From Archaeoglobales archaeon (lineage in GTDB: Archaea > Halobacteriota > Archaeoglobi > Archaeoglobales > Archaeoglobaceae): a stretch of 34,703 nucleotides of DNA. The stretch covers positions 1-34,703 of the forward strand of contig QMZC01000016.1 of assembly GCA_003662995.1 (NCBI GenBank), written 5' to 3'. Both the position numbers and the translations under genes were made by a program. Positions 7,747 through 19,617 of this stretch are shown here, in pieces; within the stretch, counting starts at the first letter, position 1, and the number at the start of each line of letters is the position of its first letter. The notes beneath the pieces are model-generated. The model saw nothing but the letters and a program-made list of their open reading frames with translations, had not been told where the DNA came from and made no database searches.

Positions 7747-8313
7747 ATGAAACCAATAAGGGTTTTTGAATGTAATTTAGATGAGGGAGTTTACGATTTA
7801 TCGTTTAATTACTTATTAGAGCTTAGGTACAAAGGAAGTAAAAATTTCGTTTTTCAGGGGGAAGTCGTGCATGGTGAGGAAATACCGAAAGGCGTCAAAG
7901 TTATCGTCAGTGTTTATCCGCTAAAAGAGATTGAAATTGATGATAAAAAACTGAAAGCAGCAAAAATAATGACGATGAAGGTAAAAGAAAATCCCTACGC
8001 TGAAATTCAAAATATCATAAGCAAATTTACTCGTTCCTTACTCAGAATATACTATCAAAAAAGAAGTGCCAAAATTTTGAACATAATTGTTGAGGATGGA
8101 TCAATTGTGTTTATTGATGGTGAAATAGATGAACTGAAGGATGTAAAAAAGGCGATTATTGATGTGTATGTAGTGCTGGATGACAGGAAGCAGTTGAGAG
8201 AGGAAATACTTAAAAAATATAACATACGTTTAATGAGTGAGGAGGAGGTTGATGAACTAATTAAAAACGTTCTGGGTGAGGATGTATGGAAGAATTTGTT
8301 GCCAGAAAAATAG
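7747..8313 (+). CDS. Unrecognised archaeal alpha/beta protein paired with roadblock-like gene
   Basis: 188 residues, soluble, no cysteine pair and no transmembrane helix. The N-terminal 70 residues are strand-rich (DLSFNYLLELRYKG, NFVFQGEVVHGEEI, VKVIVSVYPLKEIEI). The middle is a basic helix (NIISKFTRSLLRIYYQKRSA) and a strand pair (ILNIIVEDGSIVFIDGEI); the C terminus is helical with LKKYNIRLMSEEEVDELI, which faintly recalls the tail of archaeal DUF2226 proteins (low confidence). ATG 7747 follows TATATA at 7725-7730 and AATTAAAATAG, so the message is probably leaderless. It overlaps the next gene by 28 bases, which argues that the two products work together. Confidence 0.6.
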   Translation: MKPIRVFECNLDEGVYDLSFNYLLELRYKGSKNFVFQGEVVHGEEIPKGVKVIVSVYPLKEIEIDDKKLKAAKIMTMKVKENPYAEIQNIISKFTRSLLRIYYQKRSAKILNIIVEDGSIVFIDGEIDELKDVKKAIIDVYVVLDDRKQLREEILKKYNIRLMSEEEVDELIKNVLGEDVWKNLLPEK

Positions 8314-8600
8314 TGGATGATGTATTAGAATTGGGTGCAAGATCTTGCTTTGTTTTTGATGGAGACAAGCTGATTATGGCTGGTGGTGATGAGAGCGTAA
8401 GCAGTTTGGTTGAACTGTTGTTCGGTTTTGCAGAAGATATACATGAAAATTTTGAATTGATGACTGTTTATAGCAAAGATTGGTCTCTTGCTGCTGTGAA
8501 AGTTGATAATGTGGCTGTTTTGGCGTTTTTCGATTCAAAGGAGAACGTGGAGATTATGGCTATGAATATGAAGAACATTGTAAAGGAATTGGAAATGTGA
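8286..8600 (+). CDS. Roadblock/LC7-like small protein
   Basis: A 104-residue protein whose predicted order of elements, helix (EFVARKIVDDVLELG), two strands (RSCFVFDGDKLIMAGG), helix (SSLVELLFGFAEDIHE), three strands (FELMTVYSK, SLAAVKVD, VAVLAFFD) and helix (VEIMAMNMKNIVKELE), is the topology of the roadblock/LC7 fold (MglB-like). Such proteins dimerise and act as GTPase-activating or scaffold partners of small Ras-like GTPases in bacteria and archaea. No GTPase gene is in this window. The call rests on topology, not on a conserved motif. GGGTGAGGAT precedes ATG 8286, inside the previous gene. Confidence 0.5.
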   Translation: MEEFVARKIVDDVLELGARSCFVFDGDKLIMAGGDESVSSLVELLFGFAEDIHENFELMTVYSKDWSLAAVKVDNVAVLAFFDSKENVEIMAMNMKNIVKELEM

Positions 8601-8636
8601 GCAGAAGTTTTTTAAATTTGTTATCGTTTTAAAAAT

Positions 8637-9407
8637 ATGAAAGTTTTGCTCAGTAGAAAAGACACTGTAAAATTACTCATTCTTTCTGAGTTGGCTATAA
8701 ACAAAGAATGCAATCAGAGGGACATTGCGAAAAAACTGAAGCTAACTCCACAGGCAATTTCTGAACATTTTAAGGAGTTGATTTCAGAAGACTATGTAAA
8801 GGTTATTCATAAGGGGTACTATGAGTTGACTGATAAAGGTATTGACTGGCTAACGAAAAACTTACTTGATTTACATTTATATTCCGAGGAGTTGGTCAGA
8901 AAGCTGTATTCAAGGTCAATTGTGGCGATAGCCGATGGTAAAATTGTAGAGAATGACAAGGTGAAATACTGGTTTCAAGATGGCTTCATATTTGCAAAGA
9001 AGAGCAAAGATGCGAATGGTATTGCAATGACTTCCGCTAAGGATGGAGAAGATGTGCTGATTAAGCCCACAAGCGGTTTTGAACCTCCAAAAAAGGGCGA
9101 AGTCGTTGTTGTTAAAGTCCCAGACATTGCGGAGGGTGGTAGTAGAAAGGTTGACGTAAAAGCCTTTAGAGATTTTGTTAAATCCAAGCCAAGAAGCATA
9201 GTTGTGGCCATAGGTGTTGAAGCGTTGGTCTCTTGCAGAAAAATTGGTGTGGAGCCAATATTTTTTGGATCAAAAGATGTTTGCATCGAAGCATCGCACC
9301 ATGGAAGTGGGGTTATTGTTGCATGTACGGAAAGCTTGGTTGATGACTTGTTGAGGAGGTTGATTGAAGAAAACATAAAGTTTGAGATTAAGGAGTTTGC
9401 CGTTTGA
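8637..9407 (+). CDS. Winged-helix transcriptional regulator (COG1497-like)
   Basis: 256 residues. Residues 1-80 form a MarR-type winged helix-turn-helix: the recognition region is NQRDIAKKLKLTPQAISEHF and the wing is VKVIHKGYYELTDKG. The rest is an alpha/beta domain with PKKGEVVVVKVPDIAEGGSR and repeated hydrophobic strands (SIVVAIGVEALVSCRKIG, GVIVACTESLVDDLL), the arrangement of the archaeal COG1497 predicted regulators; its ligand is unknown to me. TTTTTTAAATTT at 8608-8619 stands 24 bases before the ATG, giving its own leaderless promoter, so it need not be part of the roadblock operon directly upstream. Confidence 0.72.
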   Translation: MKVLLSRKDTVKLLILSELAINKECNQRDIAKKLKLTPQAISEHFKELISEDYVKVIHKGYYELTDKGIDWLTKNLLDLHLYSEELVRKLYSRSIVAIADGKIVENDKVKYWFQDGFIFAKKSKDANGIAMTSAKDGEDVLIKPTSGFEPPKKGEVVVVKVPDIAEGGSRKVDVKAFRDFVKSKPRSIVVAIGVEALVSCRKIGVEPIFFGSKDVCIEASHHGSGVIVACTESLVDDLLRRLIEENIKFEIKEFAV

Positions 9408-9472
9408 GCATAGCGGTAGTAAAATTAAACTTACAAATAACACAAAGCTGCGCAAAGGTTTAGAGCGAGAAG

Positions 9473-9616
9473 ATGAGAAGCATGAATTATGGCTATCGCA
9501 ATTTTATCGTTTTTCTCAATCATTTTGTACTTGTTTACAGCGTACTTTACCCTTTTCTCAAAATCCTTTATGAAGTGTTTTTTACAGAGATGCCTGTACT
9601 ATTTGGATACTCATAA
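9473..9616 (+). CDS. Possible 47-residue membrane peptide
   Basis: ATG 9473 opens a 47-codon frame whose middle is hydrophobic (FIVFLNHFVLVYSVLYPFLK) and could span the membrane once. A second overlapping frame from 9489 is also hydrophobic (MAIAILSFFSIILYLF), so the signal may only reflect T-rich DNA. There is no ribosome-binding site of note; the end overlaps the convergent nuclease-domain frame by six bases. The gap 9408-9610 otherwise shows nothing. Confidence 0.2.
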   Translation: MRSMNYGYRNFIVFLNHFVLVYSVLYPFLKILYEVFFTEMPVLFGYS

Positions 9617-10294
9617 TTCGATCCCTATCGGATATGCTTCAATAAATCCCTCTCTCCAAAGTTTTGCTGGATTAGGAATCTTTTCTAGCTTTACTTCTTC
9701 TGTCCCAGCACCGTAAACTCTGTATATATAAAATTTATCTCCCTTTTCTTTCATGAGTTTCCATTGATCTTTTGACATTGTGAACCATGCTTTTCCATAT
9801 TCTTTCGTGGATTTTACCTCGATAAAAATCTCTTCTCCGTTTTCTATAACTTTTATATCGTAATGCTCTCCACTTTCTCCATTTTTATTTAACCAAATGA
9901 TTTCCACTACTATGTTCCCATTTTTTTGCAATTTAAACCCTTGGTCAGTTTCCAAGATAATACTGGAGTATTTTCCAAGAAGGTCCTCAAAGGTTATGTC
10001 ATCTTCAATTTTGAAGCCAAAGCATTCTAATTTTTCCTTTAAAATACAATACAAAGCATACTTTTCCCCCTCTCGCCCAATGTCTCTTCTTGCTTTTTCA
10101 CTCAAAATTTCTGTAGGTTGTGCCCCACTCTTTGATGTTCTTGTAGCATGTACTTTCCCTGCTGAAGCTCCATCTTCGTTAATTTCTTTTTTGGCCTCTT
10201 GCTTTGGCAAATATTCTTTTATCCGGATGGGAACTTTTTCAGCGGGAATTTCTGGAGTCCATTCTTTCTCTTTTATTTTATCAAAACATCTTCG
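9611..10294 (-). pseudogene. C-terminal NOV/DUF3883 nuclease-like domain, cut off from its ATPase
   Basis: This 227-codon segment follows the stop at 10295-10297 in the same frame as the upstream giant gene. It begins with a proline- and lysine-rich linker (WTPEIPAEKVPIRIKEYLPK), then an alanine/serine-rich stretch, and then a DUF3883 (NO VEIN C-terminal) domain: ARRDIGREGEKYALYCILKE, later HYDIKVIENGEEIFIEVKST. The D...EVK pattern is that of PD-(D/E)xK nucleases. No ATG or ribosome-binding site starts it; the first usable codon is TTG 10210 in the middle of the linker. I infer that it is the natural end of the 10295-14368 protein, separated by a nonsense codon or by two compensating indels. 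Confidence 0.7.
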
Positions 10295-13200
10295 TCAGTT
10301 TCGGTTACTCCTTGCTCTCCTGCTAATTCTGTTAGCGGTTTGAGGAGTGGTTTCTGTGGCCATTGAAGATGATATTTTTCCAGCTCTTTCATCTTCTCTT
10401 TTAAATGAAGTTTTTTCTGATTCCTCTTCTTTCTTTTCTTTTTGTTCTATTTTCCTAATTTCAGAGACTTTCTTCAAAATAATCATCTCAGTTTCAGGTA
10501 GTTCGCCTATATTTTGGATTTTCATAATTTGCTCTATTTTGGAAGTGTCTGTGTTCATAACTAGCAATAAAAACGAATCAAGACCCTTGATTTTGCCAAA
10601 CAGTTTAGAAAATTCTATTGCAAGGTGATTTATATTTGTACTATCTTTAATGATATATATACTATTATCATAGAGAATACAATTTTTCTTAGTAACCTTA
10701 TCAATCTTTTTCCATTCATTAACATTTATTGAATATTTAACTTTTAGATTGTCAGTAACATAAACTTCAATTGCCCCAATTTTCTCAAGTATCCCGCTTT
10801 TCTTAAGTTCTTCATATACCGGATTCTCTCTCCAGTAAAGATATCGTAAAACATACGGTACAACAGTTTGGATGAGTTGGGTAAGTTTTTTATCCTTTGA
10901 GTATTTCGTCTCTTCGAGTACTGGCTTAGTCTCAACACTTTCAGATAGATAACGGGGGCCACAAGCTTTAATGAAGAATTTAATTCTATCTGGATGATAA
11001 CCCTCTGGTAACCAGAGAAAACCGATATCTTCTTCATCCTTAAATAATTCATAAAGCTCATTATTATCGTTTATGAAAACAGCTCCATCGTTGGACCAGA
11101 ACTCACTTTTATTAGTGAGAAAAATCGGTTTTTTGATGAAATCATTCCACCAATCTTCCTGAGATATAGGATTTTCAACTTTATCGGGATTTAAGTTACG
11201 GTTCAGTTCTTCGTATATTCTTATGATTATCTTTTTATCTTCGTTTGATATCTCGCTCTTTTCAGAGATAGAGCATAAAACATCCGCATAATCTTTGGGG
11301 ATTGGTTTCTCACTTATTCCAAGTTTTTCTACGAAGAATTTCTTAAGTTTTGGATAATGCTTTTCTAAATATATCCTATTTTTACCGAAGATATTGCTTA
11401 CATCTCTCCACAAAACTTCATTTTCCCGATAATATTTCTTATCTGTGTCAGGAACAAAAATTAGAGGACTATTGGTAAATTCTTCTTTGATTCTCTCGCT
11501 ATCTTCTTCAAAATGCTCATCTAAGAATTTATATAATTTCTCAAATTTTTGTTCATCTTCACTTTTTCGCTCAATGAGTGCTTTTAAATAATTTAACACA
11601 CCCTCTACATTTGCTTCTGTATTGATGCCTAAAGTTTTGATGAAGTCTTCATTTTTAATCTCTACTGCCAGATACGGAACAGTATCCCCTAAAACTTCTC
11701 TATTTTCGTTAGAATCTAAAAATACTTCGCAAGGTCTGCATAAACCTTTGGTAGTGGGAACCCATCGAAGATTTTGTAGCAACAATAAGAATGTGGACTT
11801 CGTCTCCCTTTTACTCCATGCCGGTTGACTTTGACCAGTATACCTATAATAATAATTACATTTTAAGTATTTCTTATACTTTTCCCAATCTTGTTCAAAA
11901 CCATTAAATAACCTCTTGCAGGTCTCTATTTTTCTTGTTTCATCATCGCAGTCCTCTATTTTTTCGATAATTTTTTGAAAATCTTCACTTATCCAGTCAT
12001 CACCAATGTAATAACCTTCGTGGGCATCGACCCAATCTTCATCTTTCCATAATGTATCTTTCTTTTTCCACTGAGGTATATATTTCCGAGTAACTTGTCC
12101 AACATACCAATAACTCGGATTTTCAGTCTCTGGATCCTTCTCAACTCTTAGAAAGGTATTTACTCCTATACGCTCAAAAAAGTTCCTCCACTCTGCTATA
12201 ACCTTTTCCTTATCTTCTTTAATTTCTTTTAACCGTTCTTCAATTTTTCTGACCTCTTTCCTATGTTTCTTTTTCCATTTCTTACTCTTTTCCTTTAATT
12301 TATTTTCTAATTCAGTTACCTCTTTATCGAGTCTCTCAAGGATGTCTTTGATATAACAAGGATGTACAAAACTTACATCTATGCCCTTAAATAATTCTTC
12401 TAAATTATTCTCGTTTCCGTAAATCTTTGGCAAGTATATGTTCTCTGGATAATCATACCCTTCTTTTCCTTCATCATCTTTGTTAATACGAATGAGAAGC
12501 GATTTTTTAAGGCGTTTTAATGGATCGTCTTTAGTTTCCCAAGATGCTTTACTGGCATTTAGCCTTCTATCACTTTCTCTTTCGTATTTGTCTATATTAT
12601 CTTTGATGTACCTAATATATCCAATCAAAGTCCTTGAGTCCTTCTGTTTCCAGTCTTCAGCTTCATAAACAGGTAAGACATGGTTTTCAATAATTTCGTA
12701 AGGGTCTGCTTGTTTAAGCCCTAATCTTTTGAGAAATTCTAAAATCTTATCCCTCTCTTCTCTCTCTCGTTCTAAAATGACATCTATAATGTCCTTTTTA
12801 ATCACTCTAAGTTCACTCTCAAAGCCGTACATTGTTTTCTTTTCCAATGGGAAGAATATGGCTCCCTCATTTATAGAAGTCAGTTTCCCATTTTCCAATT
12901 TTATAATACAAAGATTTTTTAGCCGTTCTAATTGCTCGTCAGACAACTTTTTCTTGCTAAGATATCTAAATAGATTTGCAAACCATTCATCATTCTGCTT
13001 TTTAACCCACTCAGTTTTTTCTAAACACTCAATCAAGTTACCAATTGAAAAATCTCTAACTCCCAACTTGTGAAGGATCGATTTTTTAGCTTTTATTTTC
13101 TCTGATAAGTACTCTTTTTCGAAGAATTTTTGCAAATCTTTATTCGGTACAATTTTCTTTATTTCTTCATCCCCTATCCAAACTTCTGAAGGTTTTTTCC

Positions 13201-14368
13201 ATTTATTCGCTTCTGTTAAAATGCACTCTTCTTCTCTGAGTCTTTCATATATTTGTTCCACTAGTAGTATGAAGAATTCGTCTTTAACTTCATCGAGGGC
13301 GAGATAGTCATAAAAGCTGTACTTTAGTTTTTCATCGTTTTTAAATTCCTTGACAGCATCTAAAAACACTTCTACAATGGAATCTCTAATCCACTCATTC
13401 CATTTATTGTCTTTGATTATATCTTCACGAGTTATTGGTAGGAGGAAGTCGGCTTGAATGATAAACTTAAATCCATACTTGCGAACTGGAAGGAATGCAA
13501 AGACAAATTGTTCATTGGAAGTGTCAGGAGAGCGATCTTCATTTAAGGGAAATGCCAAGACGATCTCTGTCTCACTAATATCCTTTCGTCTTTCTTCATC
13601 TATATCCTGCGGAATCCCAAATAACTTTTTAATTACTTTCCAATAACTTTTTCTTTTACCATAAATAACCTCAACTATTCCATCTTTTTCATATCTCTCT
13701 ATTTTTACAACCCTATTCTTATTTCTCTCTTCTATCTCAATTATCTTCAATTTTTTAAGGAATAACAAAAGTGATGGATGGATTTCTTCAATATATTTGC
13801 TAATCTCGTTTTTTAGTTCAGGTTTAAGATAAAGAACAATATTTGTTTGCTTTGGATCGACGAAATCCGGAACATTATCAATCCATTTTGGGACAATCAT
13901 AGATATCGGATTGTTTTCCTCATAGCTGAAACCAAATTGAAATCCATTTGAATATATCTGGACTTCATTTGCCACCATAAAAACAGATTTAAATCCAATA
14001 CCTTTTTCACCTACGTACCCGAGAGCTTTTGTTTTTCGGCTACTGCCCACACCACATAAGTCTTTAACATCCTCTTTATCAAAGCCACTCTCGTTGTTTT
14101 GAATTATTAAACGATCAGAATCTACGATAAATCTAATTTTAGGTTTGATATCCTCCTCGTATTTATTGTCTTCAGCATTCTGGATTAACTCGAAGATAAA
14201 ATGAGGGTTTCGTGTATGAATTTCTTTGGCAAGTTTAGCAGCATCTTTCAAAATCTTCTCTTTATCATCTAACATACGCTTTTGTTCGATCGTCCAATCT
14301 TTAGTATCAAGTCCTATTCCAAATCTGATTTTTCGAATATCATCAATAACTTTTTTAGGAGATTGCAT
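10295..14368 (-). CDS. Giant sacsin/NO VEIN-like Hsp90-type ATPase, probable defence protein
   Basis: 1357 residues from ATG 14368, chosen over GTG 14377 because AGGTGA sits 5-6 bases before it. The N-terminal 200 residues are a Bergerat-fold (Hsp90-like) ATPase: FIFELIQNAEDN near residue 60-68, NNESGFDKEDVKDL, then GVGSSRK and YVGEKGIGFKSVF, matching the N, G1 and G2 boxes of sacsin-type ATPases. The middle 1000 residues are helical and highly charged, including a coiled coil around ENKLKEKSKKWKKKHRKE, with no motif I can name. Relatives often end in a DUF3883 nuclease domain, and that domain follows directly downstream in the same frame. Proteins of this type are common in archaeal and bacterial defence islands; that role is inference here. 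The gene is AT-rich and stands alone between housekeeping genes. Confidence 0.72.
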   Translation of the reverse strand: MQSPKKVIDDIRKIRFGIGLDTKDWTIEQKRMLDDKEKILKDAAKLAKEIHTRNPHFIFELIQNAEDNKYEEDIKPKIRFIVDSDRLIIQNNESGFDKEDVKDLCGVGSSRKTKALGYVGEKGIGFKSVFMVANEVQIYSNGFQFGFSYEENNPISMIVPKWIDNVPDFVDPKQTNIVLYLKPELKNEISKYIEEIHPSLLLFLKKLKIIEIEERNKNRVVKIERYEKDGIVEVIYGKRKSYWKVIKKLFGIPQDIDEERRKDISETEIVLAFPLNEDRSPDTSNEQFVFAFLPVRKYGFKFIIQADFLLPITREDIIKDNKWNEWIRDSIVEVFLDAVKEFKNDEKLKYSFYDYLALDEVKDEFFILLVEQIYERLREEECILTEANKWKKPSEVWIGDEEIKKIVPNKDLQKFFEKEYLSEKIKAKKSILHKLGVRDFSIGNLIECLEKTEWVKKQNDEWFANLFRYLSKKKLSDEQLERLKNLCIIKLENGKLTSINEGAIFFPLEKKTMYGFESELRVIKKDIIDVILEREREERDKILEFLKRLGLKQADPYEIIENHVLPVYEAEDWKQKDSRTLIGYIRYIKDNIDKYERESDRRLNASKASWETKDDPLKRLKKSLLIRINKDDEGKEGYDYPENIYLPKIYGNENNLEELFKGIDVSFVHPCYIKDILERLDKEVTELENKLKEKSKKWKKKHRKEVRKIEERLKEIKEDKEKVIAEWRNFFERIGVNTFLRVEKDPETENPSYWYVGQVTRKYIPQWKKKDTLWKDEDWVDAHEGYYIGDDWISEDFQKIIEKIEDCDDETRKIETCKRLFNGFEQDWEKYKKYLKCNYYYRYTGQSQPAWSKRETKSTFLLLLQNLRWVPTTKGLCRPCEVFLDSNENREVLGDTVPYLAVEIKNEDFIKTLGINTEANVEGVLNYLKALIERKSEDEQKFEKLYKFLDEHFEEDSERIKEEFTNSPLIFVPDTDKKYYRENEVLWRDVSNIFGKNRIYLEKHYPKLKKFFVEKLGISEKPIPKDYADVLCSISEKSEISNEDKKIIIRIYEELNRNLNPDKVENPISQEDWWNDFIKKPIFLTNKSEFWSNDGAVFINDNNELYELFKDEEDIGFLWLPEGYHPDRIKFFIKACGPRYLSESVETKPVLEETKYSKDKKLTQLIQTVVPYVLRYLYWRENPVYEELKKSGILEKIGAIEVYVTDNLKVKYSINVNEWKKIDKVTKKNCILYDNSIYIIKDSTNINHLAIEFSKLFGKIKGLDSFLLLVMNTDTSKIEQIMKIQNIGELPETEMIILKKVSEIRKIEQKEKKEEESEKTSFKREDERAGKISSSMATETTPQTANRISRRARSNRN

Positions 14369-14473
14369 ATTTTTCACCTGATCTAAACCTCTTCATCTTT
14401 CCTATTTACAAACACGAGAGAGACTAGATACTTCCTTTGTATGGATATCAGATGAGGTGTCATTAAGTTAAAT

Positions 14474-14490
14474 TACATATTTTGTATGTA
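14474..14490. promoter_or_regulatory. Inverted repeat upstream of the giant ATPase gene
   Basis: TACATA (14474-14479), five bases, TATGTA (14485-14490): perfect six-base arms, about 105 bases before ATG 14368 on the minus strand. A possible operator; AT-rich composition makes chance likely. Confidence 0.3.
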
Positions 14491-14532
14491 TTTTTGAAAA
14501 GTATTAAGGTTTACGTCATGAAGATACTACAA

Positions 14533-14548
14533 GTCTATTTGCATAGAC
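14533..14548. promoter_or_regulatory. 16-base palindrome GTCTAT-TTGC-ATAGAC
   Basis: Perfect six-base arms around TTGC, in the 261-base divergent gap between the giant ATPase gene and rio2. It lies 53 bases upstream of the rio2 TATA candidate (TTAAATAA, 14601-14608, which is 25 bases before ATG 14630). The rest of the gap shows no gene. Confidence 0.35.
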
Positions 14549-14620
14549 ACCTATTCATTGAATAAATTAGGTACATTAGAATCACATTTAATTGTAACCC
14601 TTAAATAATCCTCCACTTAA

Positions 14621-17367
<2,747 letters not shown>

Positions 17368-17492
17368 GCGAGTTGATGGTCGTCAGGGTAACGGGAAAGC
17401 TTGAAGGTTTGCAATGGTAAAAAAAGTTCCCGGTTTCATTCCTCATCTCCTACTGAACGTAACTAAAAAACTAAATTCAAAACACTAAAAGA

Positions 17493-17500
17493 TTTTATAA
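17493..17500 (+). promoter_or_regulatory. TATA box of hisI
   Basis: TTTTATAA centred 26 bases before ATG 17523, the archaeal leaderless spacing. It makes hisI and the genes behind it a transcription unit separate from rio2. The intergenic stretch 17368-17492 shows only an imperfect inverted repeat (AACGGGAA with TTCCCGGTT). Confidence 0.5.
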
Positions 17501-17522
17501 CGCCCTTGGAGATTTTAACATC

Positions 17523-17846
17523 ATGCAACTCAAGTTCAAAGATGGATTGATACCAGTAGTAACGCAAGATGTTGACACGAAGGAAGTCTTAATGCTAGCT
17601 TACGCCAACGAAGAGGCAATCAAAAAAACGGTTGAGAGTGGTTACGCTCACTACTGGAGCAGGAGTAGAAAAAAGCTGTGGATGAAAGGAGAGACTTCGG
17701 GTAACACCCAGGAAGTTGTAGAGATTAGGGTTGATTGTGATAATGACGCTTTACTGTATTTGGTTAAACAGAACGGTAATGCATGCCATACTGGCAATTA
17801 CTCATGCTTTTATAGGAGGTTAGATTTAAATGAAATACGTGATTGA
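17523..17846 (+). CDS. hisI: Phosphoribosyl-AMP cyclohydrolase
   Basis: Third step of histidine synthesis: opens the ring of phosphoribosyl-AMP in the cytosol, using zinc. At 107 residues it is the stand-alone cyclohydrolase without the HisE pyrophosphohydrolase domain. Signatures are [20 protein letters not shown], the metal-binding DCDNDALLY, and the cysteines of [15 protein letters not shown]. No other his gene is in the window. Its last 17 bases overlap the start of the PIN-ATPase-KH gene. Confidence 0.95.
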   Translation: MQLKFKDGLIPVVTQDVDTKEVLMLAYANEEAIKKTVESGYAHYWSRSRKKLWMKGETSGNTQEVVEIRVDCDNDALLYLVKQNGNACHTGNYSCFYRRLDLNEIRD

Positions 17847-19611
17847 TACGAGTGTTTTGATCGAAGGAAGAATTTCCGAAATGGTTGAAAAAGGAGAGAT
17901 AAAGGGCGATATAATAATCCCTGAAGCTGTGTTGGCTGAGTTAGAAGTTCAGGCTAATTTTGGGAAAATGAGTGGTTTTAGAGGATTGGAGGAAATCAAA
18001 ATTTTGAGGAGGATTGCTGAAAAGAGAGGCATTAAAATAGAATTTAAAGGTGAAAGACCAACAATTGAGCAGATAAAGCTTGCCAAGGGTGGAGAGATTG
18101 ACAATCTGATCAGAGTGTTGGCTGAGAAGGAGGATGCTACCTTAGTAACATCCGACAGAGTTCAACACACGGTAGCCATAGCAAGGGGGATAAAATCGAT
18201 ATACGTAAGGCATGAGAAGATTACACCGGAAAAGACCAAGATCATGTCATTCTTTACACCAGACACGGCAAGTGTGCATTTGAGAGAAGGGGTAAAGCCA
18301 TACGCAAAGAGGGGTAAAATTGGAGATCTAAAGCTGGTTGTTTTGAGAGATGAGCCGATGAGTTTGGACGAATTACATGACATAGCCCACGAGATATTGG
18401 AGGCTGCGAGACAGGATGAGGATAGTAGCATAGAAATTGAGCGGAAAGGTGCTACTGTAATACAGCTCAGAGACTTGAGAATTGCAATAGCTGAGAGACC
18501 ATTTGCAGATAAAATGGAGATCACAGCAGTAAGACCAATAGCAAAGGTTACAATTGATGAATACGGAGTTAGTGAAGAATTAAAGAGAAGAATCGTTGAG
18601 AGGCAGAGGGGAATTTTGATTGCTGGGCCTCCGGGAGCGGGAAAGTCAACTTTCGCAGCGAGTGTTGCCAATTACTTAATGGATAACGGTTACTTAGTAA
18701 AAACAATGGAAAGCCCAAGAGATCTGATGGTTAGGGATGAGATTACGCAGTACGCACCACTTGAAGGCAACATGGTTTTAACAGCAGACATACTGCTGTT
18801 AGTCAGACCAGACTACACTATTTACGATGAGGTTAGAAAGACAGCGGATTTTCAGGTTTTTGCAGACATGAGGTTGGCTGGAGTGGGGATGATAGGCGTT
18901 ACACACGCTACAAGAGCGGTTGATGCCATACAAAGGATGATTGGAAGGGTTGAGTTGGGAATGATTCCCCAAGTCGTTGACACTGTAATTTTCATAGATG
19001 CTGGCAGAATCACTAAGGTTTACACGTTAAAGTTTACTGTTAAGGTTCCTTATGGCATGGTTGAAGCTGATTTAGCAAGGCCTGTAATAGAGATAGTTGA
19101 TTTTGAAAGCAAGAAGGTTGAATACGAGATATACACCTACGGCGAACAAGTCGTTGTTATGCCTGTGGGCGAGGAAAAGGAGGAATACGAGGTTTTAAAA
19201 AATGCGATTGAGAACAAAGTTAAGAATTACGTTGACGTTTGCGATGTTGAGGTTTTGAGCAACAAAAAAGCTGTTGTTAAAATTCCAGAAGAGTACATAC
19301 CCCATTTGCTCGGCAGGAAGGGAAGAAGGATAAAGAGGATAGAGGATGAATTGAAGGTTAGTATTGACGTGCAGCCTTTAAAGGGTAAACTTGGCAAAGT
19401 TGAAGCAGAAATCAGTGAGACAGCAAAACACTGGATAATCAACGCTAAGGGTTTAGAGGGTAAACAAGTCGATATCTTCGCTGGAGAAGAGTACTTGTTT
19501 ACAGCGTCAGTTGGCAGGAAGGGAATTATAAGGGTTAGAAAAGACAAAGACGTTGGAAAGGCGATAAGACTGGCATTGATGAAAGGTGAAAGGATATACC
19601 TGCATTATTGA
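17830..19611 (+). CDS. PIN domain-ATPase-KH domain protein (COG1855)
   Basis: 593 residues in three parts. Residues 1-130 are a PIN-type ribonuclease domain with the acidic set D6 ([11 protein letters not shown]), [16 protein letters not shown] and TSD. Residues about 240-420 are a PilT/VirB11-like ATPase with P-loop GPPGAGKS at 266-273 and the acidic segment [10 protein letters not shown]. Residues about 480-520 are a KH RNA-binding domain ([20 protein letters not shown]). The combination is typical of archaeal COG1855, proposed to cut or process RNA in an ATP-dependent way; the substrate is unknown. ATG 17830 overlaps hisI, with AGGAGG at 17814-17819 ten bases upstream, so coupling to hisI is likely positional rather than functional. 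Confidence 0.92.
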   Translation: MKYVIDTSVLIEGRISEMVEKGEIKGDIIIPEAVLAELEVQANFGKMSGFRGLEEIKILRRIAEKRGIKIEFKGERPTIEQIKLAKGGEIDNLIRVLAEKEDATLVTSDRVQHTVAIARGIKSIYVRHEKITPEKTKIMSFFTPDTASVHLREGVKPYAKRGKIGDLKLVVLRDEPMSLDELHDIAHEILEAARQDEDSSIEIERKGATVIQLRDLRIAIAERPFADKMEITAVRPIAKVTIDEYGVSEELKRRIVERQRGILIAGPPGAGKSTFAASVANYLMDNGYLVKTMESPRDLMVRDEITQYAPLEGNMVLTADILLLVRPDYTIYDEVRKTADFQVFADMRLAGVGMIGVTHATRAVDAIQRMIGRVELGMIPQVVDTVIFIDAGRITKVYTLKFTVKVPYGMVEADLARPVIEIVDFESKKVEYEIYTYGEQVVVMPVGEEKEEYEVLKNAIENKVKNYVDVCDVEVLSNKKAVVKIPEEYIPHLLGRKGRRIKRIEDELKVSIDVQPLKGKLGKVEAEISETAKHWIINAKGLEGKQVDIFAGEEYLFTASVGRKGIIRVRKDKDVGKAIRLALMKGERIYLHY

Positions 19612-19617
19612 TTGATT

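Noticed and set aside
10347-13646. Plus-strand frames opposite the giant ATPase gene
   Set aside because: Serine- and phenylalanine-rich shadows of the minus-strand gene, with no start signals.
17368-17470. C/D-box small RNA behind the DUF460 gene
   Set aside because: TTGATGG and a later CTGA resemble C and D boxes only loosely, and no C' or D' pair is present.
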